Source: Hypericum androsaemum
Taxonomy: Eukaryota; Streptophyta; Magnoliopsida; Malpighiales; Hypericaceae
Direction: 5' to 3'
Assembly: GCA_963995505.1 (NCBI GenBank)
Contig: OZ023184.1
Coordinates: 3,534,001-3,598,000, forward strand
DNA length: 64,000 nucleotides
The notes below the pieces were generated by a model. It was not told where the DNA came from, ran no database searches, and saw only the letters and a list, made by a program, of their open reading frames with translations. Positions within the stretch are counted from its first letter, which is position 1; the number at the start of each line of letters is the position of its first letter. This document shows, in pieces, positions 11,925 to 22,961 of the stretch. Position numbers and translations under genes: made by a program.

Positions 11925-12310
11925 AGTCGGATTTTGGTGTTTATATGGACCGAAATTCGACTTTTTTTGTTGGATCTTGTTATACCGGACCAAGATCCGA
12001 CAAAAAAAGTCGGATCTTGGACCAATATGTAAATTCGACAAAAAATGTCGGATCTTGGTCATATCCGAAATCTCCTATTCAGATTTCGGATATATAGCCT
12101 ATCGACCAAGATCCGACTTTTTTAGTCGGATATATCATCCGAGAAAAACGGTCGGATCTTGGTCATCCGACAAAAAAAGTCGGATATTGGTCCAAGATCC
12201 GACTTTTTCCGGCGTCCGTGCCACGTGGACACCGTCCCCGCAATACTTTCATTTCGGACGCTTTTTTCACAAAAAAGGGTGAATAGTAACACCATAAAGA
12301 AAAAAAACCC
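11925..12310 (-). repeat. Right terminal inverted repeat of the 5.3-kb MULE
   Basis: Complement of 6971 to about 7270, including CCACGTGGACACCGTCCCCGC and the terminal CCATAAAGAAAAAAAACCC. About nine GTCGGATCTTGG-like half-palindromes lie at 11927-12206. Confidence 0.85.
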
Positions 12311-12318
12311 ACCATTGC

Positions 12319-13036
12319 CGCTATACATAGGGTCTAAGGTATGTTGCATTTAGGTAAGCTAATAGTATATTTCACATTTAAAGTTAGGATATGAATTGGG
12401 TAGTGTGAACTGCAAATTGTTGGTTAGTTCAACTAATGAGCTAATGGTTCAGATTCATTAACTCGTACCTCAGTTTCAGAGCTCATCAACCATAACTTGA
12501 ATCGTCGATCAGCAAACAGATTACAGCTCACGATTTTAACAAATTAGGGAACTAGCGGGTAACATATATTGTCCCATGAATGTTATCCGTATTTTAATAG
12601 ATCATACTTAAATCTATTTATATTGACATATAAATGTTATTTTCTCCCTTAATTCTAAATTTTTACGTGATATTTTTTTATGGAAGTAAGGAGACCACGT
12701 TTTTATAAGTTAAGTAAGACCACTTACCTCTTAACTTAAAATTAAAAATTAATATTGTATACAATTGAGCGTGGAAGTGCACGTAAGTGTGTGTTTTTAA
12801 ATATTTTAAATAAAAATGTTAATATTATTTTATAAGATAATAGGTCCATGGTTTTAAATCTTTATCTCGAGGACTCTCAAAGGCTATATCTAAATCCTTA
12901 CATAAAAAAATCGTAAATTTTAGAATAAAGTTTTGATCCTACGTCTAAAGTGTGAGTTTATTAGCATTTCGAAAGTATCCATCACTTACCATTGGCTATT
13001 TAAGTGGAGTACCATTTTAAAAATATTTATGTGAAA
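12319..13036. other. AT-rich intergenic DNA
   Basis: No gene, repeat border or RNA gene could be recognised between the MULE target duplication and the TRIM element. Confidence 0.5.
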
Positions 13037-13041
13037 GTATA

Positions 13042-13379
13042 TTTTGAGAATCTCACATCACTAATTACGAGTAAGATGAGGTAGTTTATAACTAATAAAA
13101 ATCTACCAATCTATTATCTTAAGGTTCGATATGGAGATTCTAACATGGTATCAGAGTATGTTGATCTCATATCCATTATTGTGCTCGCACAATTCCCATT
13201 ATTTATCGCATGTTGACGAAGTCAAAATGTGCAATTTTCGATCCGATGGGTCTCGTTTGAGGGGACGATGTTGAGAATTTCACATTGCTAATAACGAATG
13301 TGGTAGGCAAATTTATAAGTGTAAAAAATTCACCGATCCATTGCCTTAAAATTTTGAGTTGAATATGAAAATTATAACC
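13042..13379 (+). mobile_element. TRIM (terminal-repeat retrotransposon in miniature)
   Basis: Two diverged direct repeats of about 105-111 bp, 13042-13145 and 13269-13379, begin (T)TTGAGAATCTCACATC and TGTTGAGAATTTCACATT. The first is followed at once by TGGTATCAGAG (13146-13156), the standard primer binding site for initiator tRNA-Met. The second is preceded by the purine tract TTTGAGGGGACGA. The flanks GTATA (13037-13041) and GTATC (13380-13384) fit a 5-bp target duplication with one change. Total length of 338 bp and lack of coding capacity define a TRIM. Divergence between the repeats points to an old insertion. Confidence 0.78.
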
Positions 13380-13675
13380 GTATCTACCTAAACTCACTCT
13401 CTGCAATGCTACGGGGTTAATTTTTTCCCAAAAAATTATTAAAAAATAGAACTTTGCAAAATATCCCGACAAAAAACTAGGGAAAAAAAGTTAAACTCTA
13501 AAAAACCATATGGCAGCTTGTATAATTAATGTATCCGGCACGTGTAGCATCAGACGAAAAAGGTACCACTGACATGGATTAATTTTATTGTCATCTGGTC
13601 ATAAAACGTTTAAATTTTTTTGGGGTAAAATTTAGGAAAGAAAAAATAACCATTTAAGATTTATCATAAAATTTT

Positions 13676-15173
13676 GGGATAAAAATATTTTAGTACACTG
13701 TATTATGTGAAATAGATACTTTGTATCCTGTGTTATAAAAATAGACACTTTAGTATCATATATTATGTGAAATAGACATTTATGACTCTCTTCTAATATG
13801 AGTTTTAACTTTCGCTGACATGTCAATAATATATGACTTTAACTTATTGACATAGTACAAATATATAATGTATCATGTAATATTACTGAAAATTACAGAA
13901 ATATTTTCATATTAGAAATTTTAAAAAAATATTACGAAAAAGCATCATCTTCTTCCATCGCTAACCCCACTTAGTCTCCACTCTCCACTCCTCCCCAACA
14001 GCCACTGTAATTAAAAACAAGTAGAATTAGAACAATCAAAGATTTACCCAAACATCCATTTGGCGGTGGCCCCCTCACCCCAAGTAACATTGACGCAAAA
14101 GCCAAGCTTATTTCTCCTTTTTGTCTATCTTTCCTTTCAGATTTTCAACTGGCAAATCCAGGTCCAATTCTTAAGACGCAAGGCACTGTCCAAAAGTGGT
14201 CCAAACCTCCTGTAGGGTGACTGAAGGTAAATACTGACGCGGGATTATCTGAGGAAAGCATGGGTAAGGTGGGGGCAATAGTACGAAATGGTTCGGGACA
14301 TTTCATGGCGGCATTGGGTAGAACTTTCCCCCTAACCTCACATCCCACTATCCTGGAAGCACACGCAGTACAACATGGCATCGAACTTGCTCAACGAATG
14401 GGAGCTACCAAGGTGATCATAGAATCTGACTGCCAACCTGTAATTCTTGCTCTTGGACGTGTGAATGGGGACCGCAGCGACTTATCACTGATCGTAGAGG
14501 ACTGCCTTCGGCTAGCCTCTGAACTGGAGGAGGTTCGGTTCACTTTCGTCCGTAGGGAGGCTAATTCAGTCGCTCATTATTTCACCAGGCTGTGTGTTAA
14601 TCCTCATTCAGTTTGTTATTTTTTTGCTTCATCTCCGGTTGAAATATGCTTTTGGAGGCGGATATGGACTAATTGTATTGGTTTATGATTACGGTCAAAT
14701 GTATTGATGTTTTCTTCTTAAAAAAAAAAGAGTTTCCGATCCATGTTTCTCTCTTATTCTGGAAATCCAGGAAGGGGGAAAAAAGGTTATATGTACCAAA
14801 ATGCAGATCTCTGTAAAATGTTTGAGGCAATAAAAATGGGTTCAATTGAATTATCTCCATTACAAGTCAAATCAGAGTTCGATGTTTCCCAAGAGAGTAT
14901 TGTGCCGGGACATTGATATATTAATTTTTTTAATTTATAGCATGAGGGTATTGTAATTTACAGTAATATTACTTGAAATATTATCTATTTATTTCATGTC
15001 AGTAAGTCAAAGTCATTTTATTATTGCCACGTAGCAAAAGTCAAAACTCATATTAAAAGAGGGTCTTAAATGTCTATTTCACATAATATATAGTACTAAA
15101 TTATCTATTTCCATAATACATGGTGCAAAGTGTCTATTTCACATAATACATAATACTAAAGTATCTTTATCCC
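13676..15173. mobile_element. Pack-MULE-like element carrying an RNase H fragment
   Basis: Long, roughly 80% similar inverted arms (13676 to about 13915 and about 14930 to 15173) begin GGGATAAAAATATTTTAGTA on the left; the right end is the complement of GGGATAAAGATACTTTAGTA. A perfect 9-bp target duplication, TAAAATTTT, lies at 13667-13675 and 15174-15182. Between the arms lies a 0.5-kb coding fragment related to RNase H (14180-14686) and no transposase. That is the structure of a non-autonomous MULE that acquired foreign coding sequence. Confidence 0.82.
14195..14686 (+). pseudogene. RNase H-like fragment (LINE-type, RVT_3 family)
   Basis: The reading frame includes VNTDAGLSEE, GAIVRNGSGHFMAALG, ILEAHAVQHGIELA, KVIIESDCQPVI and FVRREANSVAHYF. 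These match the order of the plant RNase H-like domain with its catalytic Asp (NTDAG), Glu (EAHA) and Asp (ESDC). The frame is open from ATG 14260, but the domain starts upstream and is cut by a TGA at 14218-14220. A run of A at about 14720-14730 could be a LINE 3' tail. It therefore looks like a LINE or RNase H gene fragment carried within the flanking MULE arms. Not a working gene. Confidence 0.75.
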
Positions 15174-15414
15174 TAAAATTTTTATTTTTAAAAATCTTAA
15201 TAATTAAATATATTAAATCATAATTGTGATATATCACTTTAAAATTTTCCTGTTATTTTCTTACCGCAAAAAGTTCACTGGTTTTGACTCGTTAATTTTG
15301 TTTATTAAAAAAATTCATAATGGTCAAATAAGCTATTCTTGAATTTATTTGGTGTGCATTCGGCCAAAAATCCTACTTTAGATAGCAGCAGATTTTCTGA
15401 ATGTTAAAAATAAT

Positions 15415-17884
15415 TGTTAGGAATTCAGCAACTAGAGAACAAGATCGCACAAAGAACACGGAACAAGAGAATTACGTGGTTCGGCCTAATGCCTACGTTC
15501 ACGGTGAGAAAGGAGAAATTTTATTGATGGATCCGAGTCACGAAGCTATACAAAACCTTAGGGTAACATGTCTTTATATAGAGACAAACCCTTGGTGTAC
15601 AAGTAACCTATCTAGGTCTAATTAGGAGTCCAAAATCTAGTCAGAATAGGAATAGGAATAGGAAATAAGTCTTTCCTATTTCTCGCCATCCCAACAATCT
15701 CCACCTTGGCGAGAAATCATCTCGTGAAAGAACCATGAAGCTCCACCCGAACTTCAACAAACTCCACCTTAACAAAACACCGCCCCATGAAGAACCATGA
15801 GATCTTGCAAAACCAATCCAACTCCACCGACTCCATCTCGGACCATAGATAACTGCATCAATAAGACCATCTCAACTTTCTCTTCACCTTTTGTTCAATC
15901 ACTTGGAGCCAGCCCCCAAACTCGAGCTTCTGAGCTTGCTTGGCCTATTCCCTCCAATCTCCATTGAACCCCAACTAGCAAGTCCACCTGCTGAAGCAAA
16001 CTTGTGACCAATAGATGCGCTTTCTATTTTTCGGTCAACCCCATGCTCCGCAACCTCGAACTGCTTCTCCGTGGACCTTCTTGCCTCATACCAATGCTAC
16101 ATGCCATAGCATACAAAGGGCAACCTTTTGTTCTACCAAGTAGAACCCTTGACATGCCACGAACTCCACTGTTCGGCCTTGAGTGAGATACCCGATTCGC
16201 CCGTGGTGCTACCAACGGCTTTGCATTCCCCATGCAAAACCTACCCAACACCGTTGACGTGCACGTCTCTTTAGACAACCATAGCGGAAACTTGCTAACT
16301 TTGTCTCCGCGAATCCCAACTCCACTCAAACCATTCATGTCAAACTTTCGCTCCATCACACAAGAGTTTTTCTCTCCTCTATCGGAACCCAACGATGTGA
16401 CTCCACCTACAACAGTGTTCCCCACTAACCTATAGGTGTTCCTAGCATTCCTTTCACCCTTCATCACCACCATAACATCCTTCTCCACCTCCATTAGCCC
16501 GCCTACAACTTTATAGTTGTACCCACTATAATCCAAGGCTCCTAACGAGATCAAATTCTTCTCCAACTTCGGAACATGCCTAATTCTACACAATTTTCTC
16601 TCAACACCATCCCACATCTTGATTCGGATATCACCTATGCCAGCAATTCTACAAGTAGAACCATCACCCATAGTCACCATACCTGAATCAATGAACTTGT
16701 AGGTGTCGAACCACCCTCTCTTAGGCGTCATGTGGAAAGAGCAAGCGCTATCCAAAATCCAGGAAACAGAATGCTTTGGACTTGATAAAACAGAAAAAAG
16801 ATCACCATCTGACCCGTCCGAAAGTGAGGCCACATTCACGGAACCTGATCCTTTTTCCTCGCGATCCCGAGTTCTTCTTGGACAATCCTTCTTCACGTGC
16901 CCTTTTTCTCCGCACTCGAAGCAATTTTCCTTGAACCTCCTTGACCACGACTTGGATCCCTTCCCGTCTTTTGCCCCACTACGATCACCATGGCTACCCT
17001 TCACGACTAGCCCTTCCGCTTGTTCATCGTCAATTTTCCTTCTTTGATGAAACCCCAGCAGAGCACTTGTGATATCTTCCAACACCAGGGACTCCTTCCC
17101 CCAAGTTAGAGTTGTAACCAAATTTTCGTAGGAGCCAGGTAAAGAATTCAGCAGCAACAATGCCTTGTCTTCTTCCTCGAACTTCACATCAACCTTTCTC
17201 AAGTCGCTCACAAGTTGACTGAAACCATTAATGTGTTGGCTCAAATCCGAGCCCTCCTTCATCTTGAGCCCGTACAATCTTTGCTTAAGATAAAGCTTGT
17301 TCGACAAAGACTTAGACATATACCTTGCCTCCAATTTCTTCCATACCTCAGCTGGTGACTCCTCATCCATGGCGTGATACATTACATCATCCGCCAAGCA
17401 CAAGCGAATTGTCGCCACCGCCTTGGCCCCCATCTCCTTCCACTCTTGCTCCTCCATCTTCTCGGGCTTCTTCTCCGAGAGCGCGATGACCATCCCTTGT
17501 TGCACGAGGAGATCCTTGACACGCCTTTGCCATAACCCGAAATTCGAAAATTCGAAGAACCATCGAATTTCACAAGAGCAAACTTCGCACCGTCCGTCAT
17601 CCTCCAACCCAAGCTCTTGATACCAATTGTTAGGAATTCAGCAACTAGAGAACAAGATCGCACAAAGAACACGGAACAAGAGAATTACGTGGTTCGGCCT
17701 AATGCCTACGTCCACGGTGAGAAAGGAGAAATTTTATTGATGGATCCGAGTCACGAAGCTATACAAAACCTTAGGGTAACATGTCTTTATATAGAGACAA
17801 ACCTTGGTGTACAAGTAACCTATCTAGGTCTAATTAGGAGTCCAGAATCTAGTCAGAATAGGAATATTTTTCGCCATCCCAACA
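15415..17884 (-). mobile_element. Short gag-only Copia LTR retrotransposon
   Basis: LTRs at 15415-15696 (3' LTR) and 17628-17884 (5' LTR), both reading TGTTAGGAATTC...CATCCCAACA on the plus strand, differ mainly by a roughly 25-bp deletion. Perfect 5-bp target duplications ATAAT flank them (15410-15414, 17885-17889). The minus-strand primer site TTGGTATCAAGAGC abuts the 5' LTR at about 17614-17627, and a purine tract (AAGGTGGAGAT) abuts the 3' LTR. The internal region of 1.9 kb encodes only gag and a protease-like segment; integrase, reverse transcriptase and RNase H are absent. Confidence 0.93.
16024..17600 (-). pseudogene. Copia gag plus protease-like region, one frameshift near the N-terminus
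   Basis: The probable start is ATG 17600 (MTDGAKFALVKFDGSS). An 8-bp direct duplication on the plus strand (AAATTCGA at 17540-17547 and 17548-17555) then shifts the frame; the rest is open to 16024 in the new frame. It shows the UBN2-type gag (VWKKLEARYMSKSLSNKLYL, FSQLVSDLRK, LLNSLPGSYENL), a CCHC knuckle (CFECGEKGHVKKDC) and a retropepsin-like site WILDSACSFHMTP where DSG would be usual. The last ~110 residues match nothing I know. Gag would form the virus-like particle; here it is broken. Confidence 0.87.
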
Positions 17885-17889
17885 ATAAT

Positions 17890-19254
17890 AGTCACTGCTA
17901 AAAAAAACAATGACATCTGGTCAAAATAACCTATTCTTGCATTTATGTTCGCCGTTCCCTCGGCCAAACACCCGTGGTCCATACATTGATATCTGTTTGT
18001 TTTTTTAAAATTATTATCGGATCATATTTAGAATTGATTCTCCGATGATATATAGTTTATTCGTAAAACAAAACTCAATTACTTTAATAGAATCATAAGT
18101 TTGTTTTTTGGAAGTTTCATATAACAACAGACTAATAGTCCCTACTCAACTAACTTGTGCTGTATCTTTTTGTCTTTGGGAAAAAGGTTTGAGTAATTTA
18201 AAGCGTTAAACATCAATAATTCGAATTAATGGGTAATTAAGGAAAGAATGAATGCATGGCTGCGGTCTTTATGTTAACTGTTCTAAAAAGAGTTTGCATG
18301 TTAGGTAATAGGTAGGTAAGTTCGGGGATTGGATTCAGTCTTGGCCCTTATAAGTGGGCCAGGACGGTACAGGCAGAAATCTAAGCCTTAGATGGCTCTA
18401 AAAATATTAGAATCTAGATCTAACGGTGGCTATAACGGAGGGACATTTTGGGTATTTAATTCTAAAAGTACCCACCACGTTGATTAAACGATAGCGGAGG
18501 GGATTTTAGGTACCAACATATTGGCGAGGAAGGCGACGAGATTGGACTCGTAGATCTTTGCGATCGAAACAGTTCGCCACCCCGTCGTCAACACCGGCAA
18601 AGCCAGTAACGACTCCTTTCGAAATCTGCTTCCTCTGCTTCTTCAAGTCGGTCACCTTCTGCCATCCGTGACCGGTGCTAACCGGAGCGGCACTGGCTAT
18701 GAGGATGAAGCAGAAGGAGAGGCCTTGGACGAGAAGACGATGACAGTTTGAATCAAACGACGGCAGCATCCAACAACGGCCCTGCCTACGAGGATGAAGC
18801 AGAGTTAGCGGCCTTGGACGAAAAGACGACGATGGTTTGAATCCAACGGCGTCCACTCTTTTCCTTTTGGTCTTGAATCCAATGACAGATTTTTGGTTCT
18901 GGACATTGAAAACGGTTGTCGACAACGGGAGCGGATGATGGTTAGCTGGTCTCCATCCTTCACCAGCTCTGTCCCGCTTGGTGTTGCGCCACAATTTTTC
19001 TCCTTTTGCTCCAATTAGGGTTTCTCGATGAAGGACGGTGATTTGGTGATGGCCGATGAGGTGATTTGGTGATGGCCGATGTGGTTTTTGCTTGATTAAA
19101 GGATGTGATTGGCAAAAACAATAGGAGTCGTAGTTGATCAGATTTTGATTGAAAACTATTAATTGTGGTTTAGCAGGTTGGAAAAGTGCAGTGCATGTTT
19201 TGACGATGGTTTCGCCTGCTCCTGAGGCTCCTACTGTTTCGAAGGAGAAGTGTA
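17890..19254. other. Intergenic DNA with a weak imperfect duplication
   Basis: Nothing codes convincingly. A 60-70 bp imperfect duplication around 18700-18840 shares GAGGATGAAGCAGA and GGCCTTGGACGA with GAAGACGA. Minus-strand frames at 18506-19014 have no recognisable domain. Around 19030-19080 the phrase GGTGATTTGGTGATGGCCGATG repeats in part. Confidence 0.4.
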
Positions 19255-19267
19255 TTGAGGGTGTAAT

Positions 19268-19880
19268 GGTATATCGAATAGTTTATCCAGTTATATTGAA
19301 TAGTTTATTTGGGTATATCGAATAATTTATCCACTTATATTGAATAGTTTACTCGGTCATATCGAATGGTTTACTGGTCATGATAAAATGGTTTATCTGA
19401 TACGCCATGTTATATCAAATGATATACACAGTTATGTTAAATGGTACGGCTGGTCATATAAAATGGTTTGTCCCTTATGGCCGGTTACATCGAATGGTAT
19501 GTCCGATTATGAAATAATTAATTAAATTATATCGACTATTATGTCCGATTATATTAAATAGTATACCCGGTTATATTAAATAATATACCCGATTATATCA
19601 AATAGTATTTCTCAAATATAACAATGATATGACTGATTATAATAAAAAAGTTAAATAATTAATTAAATTATATATCGAATGGTATGTTCAGTTATATCAA
19701 ATGGTATGCTCAATTATATCGAATGATATGTCCGGTTATTAAATAATTAATTAAATTATATATCGGTTGGTATTTTTGATTATATTAAATAGTATATCCT
19801 GTTATATTAAATAGTATGCCTAATTATATCAAATGGTATTCTCTATTATATCGAATAGTATGTGCAATTATTTGTTATCG
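19268..19880. repeat. Minisatellite of about 20-22 bp, TATATCGAATGGTATGTCCG type
   Basis: Roughly 25 to 30 degenerate units built on TTATATCGAATAGT followed by ATNCCCGGT or TGTCCGGT. Units vary in GAA/AAA and GGT/AGT and are broken by small AATTAATTAAATTA insertions. There is no coding signal. Confidence 0.85.
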
Positions 19881-21160
19881 ATTATCTATTTTTAAAAATA
19901 AAGTAAAAGGAAAAAAAATTAATGTGAATAGACAGGACCCACCTTTATTCCTCCTCCCAAAGGAAAAAAATTAAAGCCCCTTGTTCCCCCTCTCAGCGCG
20001 TCCCATTTTTTGCTTTTTTCCCAATCTACCCTTACCAGAACCTTCCTGGAAATGCCCCTCCAGGCTTGAATCTGATACTATTTATTTTCTTTGTTAGGGT
20101 GGGGATTTGTGTGAACGTTGCAGTTGCTAAGTCTTTTAAAGTCTATAACATAGAGATTTTTGATAAGTAGACTATAACATAGAGATATCACTATTCGACT
20201 TAATAATTATGCAAGTTTCCTAATTAATAAATGCTGAGTGATAGTTTGTTATAATGTTCATATATAACCAAAAATCTTAAGACGATGAGTCTATGAGTAT
20301 GTGAATTCTCCACACATATAAAAAAGTCCATCGTATTCTCAAATAGTACTGTGATAGTCTATCTCAGCACGCTCTATCCAACGAAATCCGTTTAAACTAC
20401 TTAGTTGAAGTTTGCACGATTTAGCATACGTCCTGACATGGTCTTGAACATTTTGCCTCACATGCCATGAATTGGGAGATTGTGTGCTTCGTATATTGAA
20501 CCCACACTGATACATGTTAAAATCTCTATATCCGTTACTCATTGGTTTAAAATTTTGAATTGGATACGAAAGTTGTAATATATTTCTCTTGGTCGCCAAA
20601 TATCATAGACTTTAGAGTGATAACACAAACATGGAACTAAAAGGAAATATGTTTGCAACCGATAGCAAACGATAACCACACATAACATACGGGTAAGCTG
20701 CATAAGTCATAAGGTTAGTGTGACAATTAAAATTAATATTAGTGTGACGGAATTAAATCAGAGAGTCATCTATTTGTTCATTGTCAACTAGCAAAGAACG
20801 TAAGGAACTACATCTCCCAACTTGTAGGCTTACAATGGTATTCCAGGGAAAATGGTCCACCTGAATGCATAGAAATCGAGTTTTTTTCTATGAACAAAGA
20901 CAGATTAAGACTTACAGATAAATTCTATGCTTAAAAAAAACCAAACATGATGGAACAGATGTGGATTCGGCTCTTATGAAATTTTGGAGAGGACAGCCGT
21001 TGTGAGGTTTTTCATGGATATTTGAGTCAATTGACATGTGTTGGCCCACGTTGACCAAATATATATTTTTCAAACTATTTTTTTCCGCAAGAATGATGGA
21101 ACGAACCATACTAACACAATGATGATATTACATTAAAATAATGATTGTGCCATTAACAAA
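19881..21160. other. AT-rich intergenic DNA
   Basis: No gene was recognised. The stretch near 20530-20580 (GGTTTAAAATTTTGAATTGG) resembles the end of the TRIM LTR at 13330-13379, so a second decayed TRIM may lie here, but no primer site was found. Confidence 0.4.
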
Positions 21161-21174
21161 TATATATTATGAAA

Positions 21175-21298
21175 TCAAGGGGTTGTAGTGTAGCTCACAC
21201 GCTCGTTTTGCAAGCGACAGATACAGGGTTCGATACTCGCATCTCCAAAATGATTGATATCTTCATTAAGCTAAAAAATTACTTATACATAAAATAAT
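21175..21298 (+). mobile_element. SINE derived from tRNA-Ala
   Basis: The body begins TCAAGGGGTTGTAGTGTAGC and ends AT-rich. Positions 21179-21247 resemble a plant tRNA-Ala with anticodon TGC: an A-box-like TGTAGCTC, an anticodon arm around GCTCGTTTTGCAAGC, and a B box GGTTCGATACTC. A perfect 14-bp duplication, TATATATTATGAAA, flanks it at 21161-21174 and 21299-21312, which marks retroposition. The acceptor stem no longer pairs and the D arm is short, so it is not a functional tRNA gene. Confidence 0.8.
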
Positions 21299-21312
21299 TA
21301 TATATTATGAAA

Positions 21313-21844
21313 CTATATTAACATACTGTTGGAATCACATTTATATAATAATGATGGAACCAATTTGAATCAAATGCTAGAATCACACTAACATAATGAC
21401 AAAACCACCTTGGAGAAAAGTTATTGGGAAAAAAATCATGAATTTATTTTAAATCTTTTCAACACGAGTATATTTTAAAAGTATCGAACTTAACGTCATT
21501 AAATTCAGAATATCCAAAACTGACGCATTCAAGGATTTTAATCCAAATGTTTAGGTTGCCCTCCGAACGTCGTTTTGACCGGATCTCCACCATGCAAACA
21601 CGTGAACCTGTTGAATCCGGTAGCTAAAAAAATGGCGGTAGAGAGAGAAAGGCATGACCAGTGGCAACTAACTTGTTTGATCCCCACCTTATAATCTCCT
21701 CCAACCGCTCCCGCGCTTACCGCTCCCCCTCGTCCCAATTAAATTATCTTTAATTACCCCCAGACCCCAATCCCTAACTCGCTTAATTACCTTTTAAAAA
21801 CACAATTCCCTTTGTACTTTGATCGATCGGAGGAGGAGAAGAAG
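21313..21844. other. 5' flank of the profilin gene
   Basis: Intergenic DNA. The last ~180 bp before the profilin ATG is pyrimidine-rich and contains AATTAAATTATC and AATTACC repeats. Purine-rich GATCGGAGGAGGAGAAGAAG lies directly before the start codon and is probably leader sequence. No clear TATA box was assigned. Confidence 0.45.
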
Positions 21845-22961
21845 ATGTCGTGGCAAACCTACGTGGACGAGCACTTGATGTGTGACATCGACGGGCAGGG
21901 TCAGCATCTGACCGCCGCAGCCATTGTGGGCCACGACGGCAGCGTGTGGGCCCAGAGCACCTCCTTCCCTGAGGTCTGTCTGGTACCGTTATTAATTAAT
22001 TAATCACGTGTACTCACTCCCCTACTGGCTTTTTTTGTTCCCACCTCTTTGTGGTCGCCCCTTTTTTGTCCCATTACAACTCGAAAAATATATTTTAAAC
22101 ATTAATTTTCGGTCCTTTTGATCTCTAACTTAAATATTTAAATTCGAGTATTGTCCGCGTGTACTGGAATTTTTTGGGTATTGTTGATGGAGATTTGTAG
22201 AGTGATATTAATTAATTTCGTGTGTGTTTGGGCAGATGAAGGGCGATGAGGTAACAGGCATCATGAAGGATTTTGAGGAGCCCGGACATCTTGCCCCTAC
22301 AGGCTTATTCATTGGGGGCACAAAGTACATGGTCATCCAAGGAGAGCCTGGAGCAGTCATCCGTGGCAAAAAGGTCATTCTCATGTTAGATTGTGTTATG
22401 ACCAATGGTTTAAAAAATTGCGATCCCACCGGTCGGATCGCGATCCCAAACCAAGCCCGTGTCATTTTTTGTCGTTAAACCTATATAGTGGTTGAACGTT
22501 GATCGGTCCAAACAAAACAGCAAAAAAAAAAGTTAACTCGAGACTTAGTTAAGTTCCCTTATCAATTGATCTAAGTATATATTGATGTTTAAAATTTAAT
22601 TATATTTATAATTGTTTGACATTTTGATACTTAATACAATAAATAATATATTTTCTATTTAAAGACTTCTTATTCGACCCGTCAGACCAAGTGAACCGGA
22701 TGGAAAAATTCTAAATTAAATCCCGGTTGTTTTTTAAAATATATGACCATCGTATTGAATAGTTAGAATTTCATCGTTTTTTGAATTTTCCCGGAAATTT
22801 GAAGTGATGGATATTGGTATTGACAGGGGTCAGGAGGGATCACCGTAAAGAAGACAGGGCAAGCTCTTGTGTTTGGGCTGTATGAGGAGCCGGTGACTCC
22901 GGGGCAGTGCAATATGGTGGTTGAGAGGCTGGGAGACTACCTCGTTGAACAGGGCCTCTAG
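21845..22961 (+). CDS. Profilin
   Basis: Profilin is a small cytosolic actin-monomer-binding protein that also binds polyproline and phosphoinositides. Exons 21845-21973, 22236-22373 and 22827-22961 join in phase 0 into 133 residues plus a stop, the usual plant length (131-134). Hallmarks are the N-terminal [32 protein letters not shown], the middle [20 protein letters not shown] with RGKK at the exon 2 end, and the C-terminal [20 protein letters not shown]. Two introns at these positions are typical of plant profilin genes. The ATG at 21845 is chosen because MSWQ is the conserved start. Intron 2 (22374-22826) contains a SINE-related piece. No lesions are seen. Confidence 0.97.
22535..22590 (-). 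repeat. SINE-related fragment in profilin intron 2
   Basis: ACTCGAGACTTAGTTAAG followed by TTGATCTAAGTATATATTGAT closely resembles 60505-60570, which sits between short direct repeats in the cysteine-rich gene copy 2. The complement carries a B-box-like GGTCTCGGGTTTGATT in the better copy. This copy lacks a clear boundary. Confidence 0.5.

Larger units (their letters stand above)
6971..12310 (+). mobile_element. Full-length Mutator-like element (MULE) with MURA transposase gene
   Basis: A 5,340-bp element bounded by long inverted repeats. The outer ends are GGGTTTTTTTTCTTTATGG on the left and its complement on the right, and they match for about 300 bp. A perfect 8-bp target duplication, ACCATTGC, lies at 6963-6970 and 12311-12318. 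The inner parts of both repeats carry arrays of GTCGGATCTTGG and its complement. Between them lie a 115-bp direct duplication (7391-7622), the transposase gene (7946-11483) and a G-rich tract (about 11655-11895). Intact TSD and similar arms suggest a fairly recent insertion, but the transposase frame is broken. Confidence 0.92.

Noticed and set aside
11530..12097. Gly/Arg-rich and Pro/Ala-rich frames
   Set aside because: Compositional frames over the G-run tract; no start context or conserved domain.
15401..15625. 74-residue frame also found at 17617-17901
   Set aside because: It is the plus-strand translation of the two LTRs of the Copia element.
20530..20590. Second TRIM LTR
   Set aside because: Only the LTR end resembles the TRIM; no primer site, partner LTR or target duplication was found.
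21179..21247. Functional tRNA-Ala gene
   Set aside because: The acceptor stem does not pair, the D arm is short, and a 14-bp target duplication shows a SINE.
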